Source of the DNA: CAZTTG01 sp964615935
GTDB taxonomy: Bacteria > Planctomycetota > UBA1135 > GCA-002686595
NCBI GenBank assembly: GCA_964615935.1
Contig: CAZTTG010000014.1
Location: forward strand, 16,012 to 80,011
Direction: 5' to 3'
DNA length: 64,000 nt
Shown here: piece after piece, positions 1 to 10,011 of the stretch
Layout of the letters: every line of letters begins with the position of its first letter
Numbering within the stretch: the stretch's first letter is position 1
Made by a program: the position numbers and the translations under genes
Notes under the pieces: model-generated
Databases searched by the model: none
What the model saw: the letters and a program-made list of their open reading frames with translations, nothing else
Told to the model about the DNA's origin: nothing

Positions 1-1
1 G

Positions 2-193
2 CACCTGGCCCGCACCGTGTGCCGCCGCGCCGAGCGCCGGGTTTCGCGGCTGATGGCGGAGGAGGGGGAAGAGGTCAATCCGGAGGTCCTGCGGTACCTG
101 AACCGCCTGTCGGACCTGCTGTTCGTGCTGGCCCGCGCCCTGAACGACGGCGGCCAGCGGGACGAGCTCTGGAAGCCGGGCGAGGGGCGCTGA
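2..193 (+). CDS. Cob(I)alamin adenosyltransferase (PduO type), C-terminal part
   Basis: The window opens inside this gene; only the last 63 residues are seen, in frame 2, ending at the TGA at 191-193. The visible part reads HLARTVCRRAERR near its start, then EVNPEVLRYLNRLSDLLFVL, then a Trp-Lys-Pro-Gly end. This is the typical C-terminus of PduO/MMAB-type ATP:cobalamin adenosyltransferases, which move the adenosyl group of ATP onto cob(I)alamin in the cytoplasm. The Arg of the R-T-x-C-R-R-A-E-R run and the Asn-Arg of Y-L-N-R-L-S-D belong to the conserved ATP-site region of the family. The acylphosphatase gene starts 5 bases after its stop, so the two are probably co-transcribed. The N-terminal half lies outside the window. 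Confidence 0.85.
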   Translation, partial: HLARTVCRRAERRVSRLMAEEGEEVNPEVLRYLNRLSDLLFVLARALNDGGQRDELWKPGEGR

Positions 194-198
194 GTCCC

Positions 199-492
199 AT
201 GGGGGAGTCGGCGGAGGCTCTGCACCTTCTCGTCTCCGGCCGGGTCCAGGGGGTGGGCTTCCGCTACCTGAGCCGGGAGGCGGCGCTGGACGCGGGGCTC
301 TCGGGCTGGGTCCGCAATCTCTACGACGGCCGGGTGGAGATCCTGGCCGAGGGCGAGCCGGCGCAGCTCGAGCGCCTCGAGTCCTGGCTGCGCGGGCCCT
401 CGGCGCCGGGGAGGGTCGACCACGTGGTGCGGCGGGTGGAGCCCGTGCAGGGGCTGGAGGGTTTCGGGATCCGGCCGACTGCGAGCGCCTGA
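199..492 (+). CDS. acyP: Acylphosphatase
   Basis: This 97-residue protein has the usual size and both signatures of acylphosphatase, which hydrolyses the carboxyl-phosphate bond of acyl phosphates such as 1,3-bisphosphoglycerate or carbamoyl phosphate. The phosphate-binding loop is GRVQGVGFR (residues about 15-23, with the catalytic Arg in VGFR). The second motif is LSGWVRNLYDGRVEI (about 37-51), which contains the catalytic Asn. The start chosen is the ATG at 199, just after the cobalamin adenosyltransferase stop and preceded by a GAGGGG stretch. The reading frame continues upstream through the adenosyltransferase gene in another frame, so the longer open frame is not real. It converges with the minus-strand gene ending at 514. 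Confidence 0.93.
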   Translation: MGESAEALHLLVSGRVQGVGFRYLSREAALDAGLSGWVRNLYDGRVEILAEGEPAQLERLESWLRGPSAPGRVDHVVRRVEPVQGLEGFGIRPTASA

Positions 493-513
493 GGACGCGG
501 TCCGTCGGGGACG

Positions 514-1842
514 TCAGGGCGCGAACGAGAATTCCACGGGGTTGCTCCAGGCCATCCCCGACGGGGCCGCCGGGGACTGGATCAGCGCCTGCATCGCGAA
601 GGTCCTCCCGTAGAGCTGCGGGTCGTTGGGGATCGACCGCTGGAATCCCCCCGGCGGCCCGGACTGGGCCAGGTGCACGCCCAGCGGAAGCACGGGGGGG
701 AGCAGGTAGTACGTCCCGAAGGGGGTCGTCTGCCCGGGCCCCAGGGGCTTGCGGGAGAGCCACAGCTCCGCGGGAGACGCCGCCGGCCCCCAGAGCTCGA
801 CCTCGAGCAGGCCCCCCACCGTCGGCTCGGACGCCAGGAAGAGCGGCGCCAGCTCGAAGGCCCCCATGTCGATTCGCTCGAGGGTGTCCAGCCTCCCGTC
901 CACCGGCCGCGCGGTGCCCAGGAGGTCGACCGGCCAGCCGCCCGGCGGCTTCTGGGTCTTGCCGCGGTCGGCGCATGGGCTTCCGAAGCGCAGGCGGTAG
1001 TCATCGGCCGCCGGATCGACGAACAGGGGATCAGCGGAGACGTTGCCCGTGCCCTGGTGCAGGCGGTCCTCGATGTCGCTGAACTCGACCTGGGTGTACC
1101 CGACGATGTCGGCGCCGTTGCCGTAGACCACGCAGCTCGAGACGATGGAGTACGCCGAGCCCAATCCCCACCATTTTGCCGACTCGATCGCCTTGCCCGC
1201 GTGGTCGGCCAGCGTGCAGCGCGTGAGCTCGAGCCTGGTCACGGCCCACTCCCAGGCGAGGCCATAAACGCCGCTGTAGTTCTTGATGAGGCACGAGTCC
1301 CGGCAGTCCAGCCGGGCGAGGGCGTCGGCGGGCTCGGGCCCGTTGTTGTACTCGGCGCTTTGCAGCTCGAACGCCCTCCCGCAGTGGTCGATGAGGAGGT
1401 GCTCGGCCCGGATCAGGAGGGTGGCGTCGTCCCAGTCCGACGAGGCCCACCCATCGACCCCGCTCCCGCCCAAGTCGGTGATGTGGAGCCGGCGCAATAC
1501 CAGCTCCGCCGAAACGGGGGTGCCCATGTCGCTGGCGATGATGATGATCCCGTACTGGGCGTTCTGCAGCCGCAGGCCCTCGCCGATGAAGGACTTCGAG
1601 CGCATGTCGATGGGGAAGGTCTCCCCGAGCGCAGCGTCGTAGAGACCCGGCGCGATGTGGATCACGTCCCCCGCTACGGTATGGCCGCTCGAGTAACTGA
1701 TGGTCTTCCAGGCTTGCGCCCAGGACGTACCCGGGTTCGAGTTGCTGCCACCCACCGCGTCGACGTAGTAGTCGCCCGCGAAAGTGGGAAGCGGCGTGAG
1801 CACCAGCAACGCCAGGGCGAGCAGCCAGCTTGGGTTCCTCAT
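514..1842 (-). CDS. Secreted parallel beta-helix (DUF1565-like) protein
   Basis: This 442-residue exported protein starts with a classical signal peptide (MRNPSWLLALALLVLTPLPT, then FAG). An N-terminal G-D-Y-Y-V-D-A-x-G-G-S-N-S-N-P-G-T segment follows, with a W-K-T-I pair and a V-I-H-I-A-P-G-L-Y motif. That combination is typical of DUF1565/right-handed beta-helix proteins of the pectate-lyase fold. The middle is rich in short strands with D-C-R-D/S-C-V-V turns, and a DPLFVDPAADDYRLRFGSPC-type segment closes the helix, as in many such surface proteins. The start is the ATG at 1842 with AAGGAGG six bases upstream; the frame is open further upstream but overlaps the histidine kinase gene. The substrate is unknown, and a catalytic role is not evident. 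It lies 200 bases downstream of the kinase gene and may not belong to that operon. Confidence 0.75.
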   Translation of the reverse strand: MRNPSWLLALALLVLTPLPTFAGDYYVDAVGGSNSNPGTSWAQAWKTISYSSGHTVAGDVIHIAPGLYDAALGETFPIDMRSKSFIGEGLRLQNAQYGIIIIASDMGTPVSAELVLRRLHITDLGGSGVDGWASSDWDDATLLIRAEHLLIDHCGRAFELQSAEYNNGPEPADALARLDCRDSCLIKNYSGVYGLAWEWAVTRLELTRCTLADHAGKAIESAKWWGLGSAYSIVSSCVVYGNGADIVGYTQVEFSDIEDRLHQGTGNVSADPLFVDPAADDYRLRFGSPCADRGKTQKPPGGWPVDLLGTARPVDGRLDTLERIDMGAFELAPLFLASEPTVGGLLEVELWGPAASPAELWLSRKPLGPGQTTPFGTYYLLPPVLPLGVHLAQSGPPGGFQRSIPNDPQLYGRTFAMQALIQSPAAPSGMAWSNPVEFSFAP

Positions 1843-2042
1843 GGAGGGCCTCCTTGATTCCGGAACCACGGCGACCTCCCCAGTGTCGCCGAAGAGCGGA
1901 GTCTTGTCGCCCCCGAGGGAGGGTGGAATCTGCAGCGGACGGTCGTGGAACGTTTCAGACCGTTGCGACCCCCGTCGGGCGCAGCCAGGGGTGGATGGAG
2001 AGACCGAAGGGTGGCGTCCGCCCCCGATCGCCTCCGTCCCGC

Positions 2043-4558
<2,516 letters not shown>

Positions 4559-4562
<4 letters not shown>

Positions 4563-5119
4563 TGGTCCTTCACGATCTTGGCCAGCTTGAGCAGGTGCGA
4601 GCTGATCCTCAGCTTGGCGCGCCGGGCCTCGTCCACGTGGATCGCGAAGCGCACCCGGCGCTCCTCGATGTAGAAGTTGATGATGCCCCCCTTGCCCAGC
4701 ACGCCCTCCATCTCGCTGATCACCAGGACGTTGCGGCCGCGGGTGGTCTCCAGGATCCGGGCCATGTCCTTCCTCATGGAGGTGCTGATGAAGAGCACGT
4801 GGCACGGCTCCAGGCGCCGCAGGTCGGGGAAGCGCTTGATCTGGAGGGGGTGCTTGCCGACCAGCTTCCCCCGCAGGGTCGCGTCGAGGCTCTTGCCGAA
4901 GGGGTCCGATCCGACGACGCCGATCAGGAGGGGGGAGTTCTCCTTGGCGAAGCTCCCCTCGGGCCAGCGGGTGAAGTGCGCGAAGTTGTAGAGGAAGGCG
5001 GCCTTGACCTGGTACTCGGTGGGCTCCTCGGGGGAGGGGTGCGAGTCCGGGGAGGAGGCCGGGGCGGCCATCGCCAAGACCCCCAGCAGCCCCAGGCACA
5101 GCGGCCGCCACCGGCTCAC
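4559..5119 (-). CDS. YfiR-like (DUF4154) periplasmic protein
   Basis: This 186-residue protein has a GTG start at 5119 with AGGGAGG upstream and a signal peptide (cleavage expected near A-M-A-A-P-A). The core begins EYQVKAAFLYNFAHFTRWPE (residues about 35-54), the signature opening of the DUF4154/YfiR family. It continues with I-G-V-V-G-S-D-P-F-G, C-H-V-L-F-I-S-T-S-M and G-I-I-N-F-Y-I-E, which align to the rest of the family. In Pseudomonas, YfiR is a periplasmic repressor of the CHASE8-containing diguanylate cyclase YfiN. Here the coupled downstream partner is a hybrid kinase with a CHASE8-like sensor, so a direct periplasmic interaction is a reasonable inference. The stop overlaps the kinase start. 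Confidence 0.9.
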
Positions 5120-5207
5120 GACAGGCCTCCCTGCCGAGAAACGGGCGGACGGTGGTCTGAGGGCTCGGGGATCATCTCGGGGGCTCGCGCTGGGCGCTCT
5201 CCGGGCG

Positions 5208-7271
5208 CTAGAACTGCCAGCTCAGGGTGAGGAACACGCTGGTCTCGACCTCCGAGCCGGCGTTGAAGATGGACTGGCCGAACTCCAGCTCACGGTCATG
5301 GAACAGGCCCTGGGCCACCAGCGCGGCCGAGATGCCCTCGCAGGGCTCCCAGGCCAGGCGGGTGTCGGCGCGGAAGTAGTCCGAGATGTCGTCCTTCTCC
5401 ATCGCGTCGACCCAGTAGAGGGCGGCGTCCAGGCCCCACTCCTCCGAGAGATCGAAGTAGCTGCGAAGGTGAACCTGGTGTGCGGGCGTCTGCTTCTCCT
5501 CGTCTTCCGCCGATGGATCGTTGGATCCGTCGTGGGGCTGGATGTGGATGTCGATGAAGGAGTAGGAGAGGTTCAGCTTCCAGTCCTCCCGCACGTTCCA
5601 CTGGGCCGCCGCCTCCAGCCCCCAGCTCCAGCCGTCGGCGCCGTTGGCGAAGTAGACCGGGACCACCAGGCCGGCGCCCGTGGCGAAGGGATCGCCGGGC
5701 TCCATGGTCATCAGCTCGCGGTACTCGTTGTAGAAGGCCGCCAGGTCGAGGGAGAAGTCCTCCCCGATCAGGTTGCGGTAGCCGAGCTCGTAGGCGGTGA
5801 GCTTCTCGGAGTCGAAGTCGTCGCTGCCGAACAGGGTGGGGAGGATGAAGTAGCCCGGACCCTGGATCACCTGCTGCAGCCAGGAGATGTCCTCGTTCAT
5901 CTGCGCCGGCTGGCGGACGGCCCCCGCGATCGAGGCCCAGACGGTCTCCTGGGAGCTGCGGTTCCACAGGAGGCGCGCGTTGGGCTGGAATTCGAAGCCG
6001 GTGTAGTCGTTGTGCTCCACCTTGGCGCCCAGCATGGCGGTCAGCTCCTCTCCCAGCCGGTGCTCGTCCTGGACGAAGGCGCTGAAGAGTTGCGTGTCGC
6101 GATTCTCGGGGTAGAAGCCCAGCACCGGGCCGCTGGTGATGTCCGAGGCGGAGTAGCGGTAACCCATCCCCCAGATGAGCTCGTTCCTCTCGCTCAGGGG
6201 CAGGTTGTGCTGGAAGTCCACGTCCGTGGTGTCCCGCCGGAGGTCGACGATGTCGCTCTCCCGGCTGGTGTGGTCGTAGTAGACCTGCAGCGAGAAGCCC
6301 GAGTCCTCCGACAGCTCGCGCGACCAGCGCATGAGCAGGTTGCCCCCGGACACGTCGAAGCGGTTGTCGACCAGCGCCGTGGGAGGGCTGGTGAAGCTGG
6401 CCAGGTCGTAGGTGTTGTCCACCCGGCCCTTGTAGACGTCGCCCTGGAAGGTCAGGGAGTCGGTCTCCGAGCTGCTCCAGTCCATGCGGAAGCCGCCGCG
6501 CCCCACCTCCCAGTCGTCGTCGGGCTCGACCGCGTCGGTGGCGCCGGACCCGTCCCGGTTGAAGTACTTGGCGTAGACCCTCCAGGCGCCGTCCTCTCCG
6601 AAGCTCCCCCCGTGCCGGACGTGGCCGAAGCCCCGCTCCTCGTTGCCCGCACCGAGGCGGACGTGGTTGCCCTGGGTGTCCCGGGCGGACTTGGTGATGA
6701 TGTTGATCACGCCGTTCACCGCGTTGGCGCCCCACAGCGAGGCCCCCGGGCCACGGATCACCTCGATGCGCTCGATGTCGTCGAGGGGGTAGTCCTGCAC
6801 GTCCCAGAACATGCCCGAGAACAGCGGGGTGTAGACCGTCCGGCCGTCGATCATGACCAGCAGCTTGTCGGCGAACTCGGCGTTGAAGCCCCGCGCGCCG
6901 ATGGCCCAGGTGTTGGAGCTGATGCGGCTCACGGAGAGGCCCGGCACCATGCGCAGGAGGTCGGGGATGCAGGTGGCGCCGCTGCGGCGGATGTCCTCCT
7001 GGGTGATGACGTAGACGGCCGCGGCCGAGTCCGACAGCCGCTGCTTGCGGCGGGCCACCGAGGTCACCTCGACCTCGATGTTCATCAGCTCCTCCAGGCT
7101 CAGGCCGCTGAGGTCGCCGGAGCCGGGCTCCTCCTCGCCCCAGAAGGCCTCGTCGTCGAAGGCCGGATCCTCCCCCTCCAGCTCGGGAGGCACGGGGGGA
7201 TCCGGTCCGGGCGGGGGATCCTGGCCCGCGACCGGGGGCGCGGCCAGCAGGGCGAGATGGAGAGGGTTCAC
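5208..7271 (-). CDS. TonB-dependent outer-membrane receptor
   Basis: This 687-residue protein has a GTG start at 7271, preceded by GGCAGGAGG. A short hydrophobic leader is followed by a proline-rich acidic segment and then a V-E-V-T-S-V-A-R-R-K-Q region just before the plug. The plug domain (about residues 75-190) shows AAVYVITQEDIRRSGA, IPDLLRMVPGL, GARGFNAEFADKLLVMIDGR and RIEVIRGPGASLWGANAVNG, all classical plug motifs. The rest is beta-barrel with alternating aromatic strands, and the last residue is Phe (S-W-Q-F), as needed for barrel insertion. It lies 88 bases upstream of the YfiR-like gene. The three genes (receptor, YfiR-like, hybrid kinase) form one operon, which suggests uptake of a ligand linked to its sensing. 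The ligand is not predictable from the sequence. Confidence 0.93.
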   Translation of the reverse strand: MNPLHLALLAAPPVAGQDPPPGPDPPVPPELEGEDPAFDDEAFWGEEEPGSGDLSGLSLEELMNIEVEVTSVARRKQRLSDSAAAVYVITQEDIRRSGATCIPDLLRMVPGLSVSRISSNTWAIGARGFNAEFADKLLVMIDGRTVYTPLFSGMFWDVQDYPLDDIERIEVIRGPGASLWGANAVNGVINIITKSARDTQGNHVRLGAGNEERGFGHVRHGGSFGEDGAWRVYAKYFNRDGSGATDAVEPDDDWEVGRGGFRMDWSSSETDSLTFQGDVYKGRVDNTYDLASFTSPPTALVDNRFDVSGGNLLMRWSRELSEDSGFSLQVYYDHTSRESDIVDLRRDTTDVDFQHNLPLSERNELIWGMGYRYSASDITSGPVLGFYPENRDTQLFSAFVQDEHRLGEELTAMLGAKVEHNDYTGFEFQPNARLLWNRSSQETVWASIAGAVRQPAQMNEDISWLQQVIQGPGYFILPTLFGSDDFDSEKLTAYELGYRNLIGEDFSLDLAAFYNEYRELMTMEPGDPFATGAGLVVPVYFANGADGWSWGLEAAAQWNVREDWKLNLSYSFIDIHIQPHDGSNDPSAEDEEKQTPAHQVHLRSYFDLSEEWGLDAALYWVDAMEKDDISDYFRADTRLAWEPCEGISAALVAQGLFHDRELEFGQSIFNAGSEVETSVFLTLSWQF

Positions 7272-7406
7272 GGGACGGCCTCCTGCCCGTTCGGGCAGCA
7301 GGGGATTCGCCGGGGGGCGCTGGGTGGGGATGGACCGGACCGCCCGCCGGGGAGGGCGGACAGGCCGACCCCAGTCATCGGATGCTCGCCGGGCCGACCT
7401 ATAGGT

Positions 7407-7424
7407 GGGGGGGGGGGGGGGGGG
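7407..7424. repeat. 18-base G homopolymer
   Basis: An uninterrupted run of 18 G lies in the 230-base gap between the TonB-receptor start (7271) and the stop of the next upstream gene (7502). It is 136 bases before the receptor start and reads as C on the transcribed strand. No other run of this length occurs in the window. Tracts of this length slip readily, so it could alter promoter spacing or be a sequencing artefact. Confidence 0.95.
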
Positions 7425-7501
7425 CTGCCGGGGGCGGCTCCCATTTCCGCACCCCGGCCCCCCCCCTCGGGGCCCCGGGGGGCCGCCCCCGCCCGTGATC
7501 G

Positions 7502-9958
7502 CTAGCGCACCCGCAGCTCGAGGCGCTGCTCGGGCCCGGAGCCGAGCTGGATCCGCTCCTCCGCGAGCCCCCCGCCCAGGGTCCGGGCCACCACCCGGTA
7601 CGCCCCCGGCGGCAGGGGCCCGATGCGCCGTTCCCCGCCCTCGCCCCCGAAGAGGTCGTAGCCCCAGCCGTGGGCCTCGGCGCTGGTGGCGTGGGCGACG
7701 CCCCGGGAGTCCGCCGCCGTCACGCTGGCCGCGATCGGCTCGCCGCGGGAGTCCCTCACGGCCACGCGCAGGACGGTGCCCGCCGCCAGGCGGAGGTCCA
7801 CCTCGGCCTCGCCGCGGGCCTCCACCCGGACCTCGACCGGCTCGGCCGTGACCTGGTAGCCCGCCGAGGCCGCCACCAGGGCCCGCCCCGGGGGCAGGCC
7901 CCAGGCAGCGAAGGATCCGGATTCGTCGGTTCCGGGGCCTACCTCCCAGTCCAGGAGGTAGTTCAGGACGCGGCCATCGGGGTCGCGCACCAGCACCACC
8001 GCGCCGGGAACGGGCTCGCCCGCCGCGTTCCGGACGGTCCCGCGGATCGCGCCCGAGGCGGAGAGGTGGAAGTCGAGGTCCTCGACCGCCCCGCCGGCCT
8101 CGACCTCGATGCCCTCCCGGAGCTGCAGGCCCCAGCGCCCGCCCCCCGCCATCACCCAGTAGGAGCCCGGGGCCAGACCCGAGAAGCGCCAGGCGCCCTC
8201 GGCGGCCACCACCGTCCGGCCCCAGCCGGTCAGCACGCTCCCCTGGTGCGCGCTCGCCTCGGGGGCCAGGATGAGCTCCGCCCGCGCCGCCGGCCTCCCG
8301 GCGAGGTCGTATGCGGATCCGGCGATGGCTCCGCCCGGCAGGTCGAAGTCGAGGCGGTGCTCCCCGACCGCCGGGATCGCCTCCACGAAGCTGGTCCAGG
8401 TGCCGGCGGCGGGAGGGCGCAGGCCGAAGACGTACTCCCCGGGCTCCTCCAGCGGGATGGCGTAGCGGCCCTCCGCGTCGGTCTCTCCCTCGAGGGCGCG
8501 GCCCTCGTTGCTGCGGGTCGCGACCAGGATCCTCGAGCCCGCCACCGGAGCGCCGGACGCGCGCACGACGCCGTGCACCCGGACGGCCTCGAGCGGGGCT
8601 CCGCCGAGGACCACGTGAAGCTCCTGGCCGGGCTCCAGCTCCACGACCCTCGAGGCGCAGAGGGCCTCCCAGTCCGGCTCGCCTCCGGCCTCGAAGAGCG
8701 ACTCCCAGAGCTCGTCCGGGGGAGAGCTCTCCAGCGCGTAGCTCCCCGCCGGCAGGTCCCGGAGCTCGAAGCGGCCCGCCTCGTCGGTCGTCTCGATCCT
8801 CCAGAAGGCGCCGTCGCGGCGCTGCACGTCCACCGCGTAGCCCGCCGCGGGCAGGCCGGCGGAGTCGACGACCTCTCCGGTGAGCACGGCGCCGCGCTCG
8901 AGCTCGATCCGCAGGCCCTCGAAGCGCTCGCCCGGCTCGAGCGCGATCGCGTCGGAGAGAGCGGGCGCGAAGCCCTCGGCCTCGGCGGAGATGCGCGCCA
9001 CGCCGGCGTCCACGGCGAGGAGCGCGAAGCGGCCCCGCTCGTCGGTGCGGACCTCCTCCTCCTCGGCGAGCCTTCGGGGTTCGACCGGCTGCGCGCCGGC
9101 CTGCGCCTCGATCGAGGCCTCGACCCGCGCGTCGACCACCGGCACGCCCCGGCGGTCGGTCACGGTGCCCGCGACCGAGGCCGTGCGCGGCGCGACCAGG
9201 ATCAGGCCGCTCGCCTTGCCCGGGATCGCGAGGCGCGCGGGCGCCGAGCGCGTGTGGTTCGGCGCCTCGGCCCACAGCGTGCACTCCCCCTCGGCCAGGA
9301 TGGCCAGCGCGAAGGCCCCGTCCTCGCTGCGGATGCCCGCACCCGACAGCGCGAGGCCGACCTCGTCCTCGTCGCTGCCCACGACCTCGGAGTCGATCGC
9401 GAAGTCCTCGACCGGCGCTCCCCGGTCGTCCACCACGCGACCGGTGGCCACCCGGCCCTCCCGCAGGACGAGCACCAGGTCCAGGTCCGGGGCGGTCGCG
9501 GCCTCGATCCGCCCGTACCCGATCGGCGGGGGGGCCGCTCCACCCGCGTCCACCGCCCAGGCGTCCAGGACGTGGGGGGACCCCGGCTCGAGCTCCGCGA
9601 TCTCGAAGTCCCCCTCCTCGCCGGCCCGGCCCGAGAACACCGGCCAGGTCCAGCGCTCCTGCAGGCGCTCGCAGCGGATCTGCGCGCCCGGAGCCGGGCG
9701 GCCGTCGGACCACTGGACGCGGCCGGCGAGGGAGGGCTCGACTCCGTCGCCGCCGTCCTCCGGCTCGGGGGGGGCCTCGATCCGCCCCACGCCGCCCCCG
9801 ACCTCGGCCGGTGTCGCCGGCGCCCGGGGCTCGTCCGGTGCGGGGGAGCCCTCGGCGATCGGCTCGTCCTCCGGTCCCACGAAGGCCCTCATCCCCGCCA
9901 GGGCGAGGAGCAGGATCGCGACCAGCGCGATCAGCGCGAGCAGGGTGCGGTTGGACAT
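7502..9958 (-). CDS. Membrane-anchored carboxypeptidase-regulatory-like repeat protein
   Basis: This 818-residue protein starts with MSNRTLLALIALVAILLLAL, a single N-terminal membrane anchor or uncleaved signal. An acidic Pro-rich linker follows, then many repeats of about 80-90 residues of the carboxypeptidase-regulatory/Ig-like kind. Typical repeat hallmarks are G-R-V-V-D-x-x-G-x-P-V openings and D-E-x-G-R-F-x-L or D-A-E-G-R-Y-x-I centres. It ends IGPLPPGAYRVVAR followed by P-E-Q-R-L-E-L-R-V-R. The upstream neighbour (10012-13392) shares the same architecture and the IGPLPPGAYRVVAR end, so the two are tandem paralogues. No catalytic motif is visible. The likely role is extracytoplasmic binding or structure; the exact function is unknown. 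Confidence 0.75.
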   Translation of the reverse strand: MSNRTLLALIALVAILLLALAGMRAFVGPEDEPIAEGSPAPDEPRAPATPAEVGGGVGRIEAPPEPEDGGDGVEPSLAGRVQWSDGRPAPGAQIRCERLQERWTWPVFSGRAGEEGDFEIAELEPGSPHVLDAWAVDAGGAAPPPIGYGRIEAATAPDLDLVLVLREGRVATGRVVDDRGAPVEDFAIDSEVVGSDEDEVGLALSGAGIRSEDGAFALAILAEGECTLWAEAPNHTRSAPARLAIPGKASGLILVAPRTASVAGTVTDRRGVPVVDARVEASIEAQAGAQPVEPRRLAEEEEVRTDERGRFALLAVDAGVARISAEAEGFAPALSDAIALEPGERFEGLRIELERGAVLTGEVVDSAGLPAAGYAVDVQRRDGAFWRIETTDEAGRFELRDLPAGSYALESSPPDELWESLFEAGGEPDWEALCASRVVELEPGQELHVVLGGAPLEAVRVHGVVRASGAPVAGSRILVATRSNEGRALEGETDAEGRYAIPLEEPGEYVFGLRPPAAGTWTSFVEAIPAVGEHRLDFDLPGGAIAGSAYDLAGRPAARAELILAPEASAHQGSVLTGWGRTVVAAEGAWRFSGLAPGSYWVMAGGGRWGLQLREGIEVEAGGAVEDLDFHLSASGAIRGTVRNAAGEPVPGAVVLVRDPDGRVLNYLLDWEVGPGTDESGSFAAWGLPPGRALVAASAGYQVTAEPVEVRVEARGEAEVDLRLAAGTVLRVAVRDSRGEPIAASVTAADSRGVAHATSAEAHGWGYDLFGGEGGERRIGPLPPGAYRVVARTLGGGLAEERIQLGSGPEQRLELRVR

Positions 9959-10011
9959 GGCCGCCGTCCTCGCGGTCGATTGTAGCCCGACCCGCGGGGC
10001 GGTCGGCCTCC

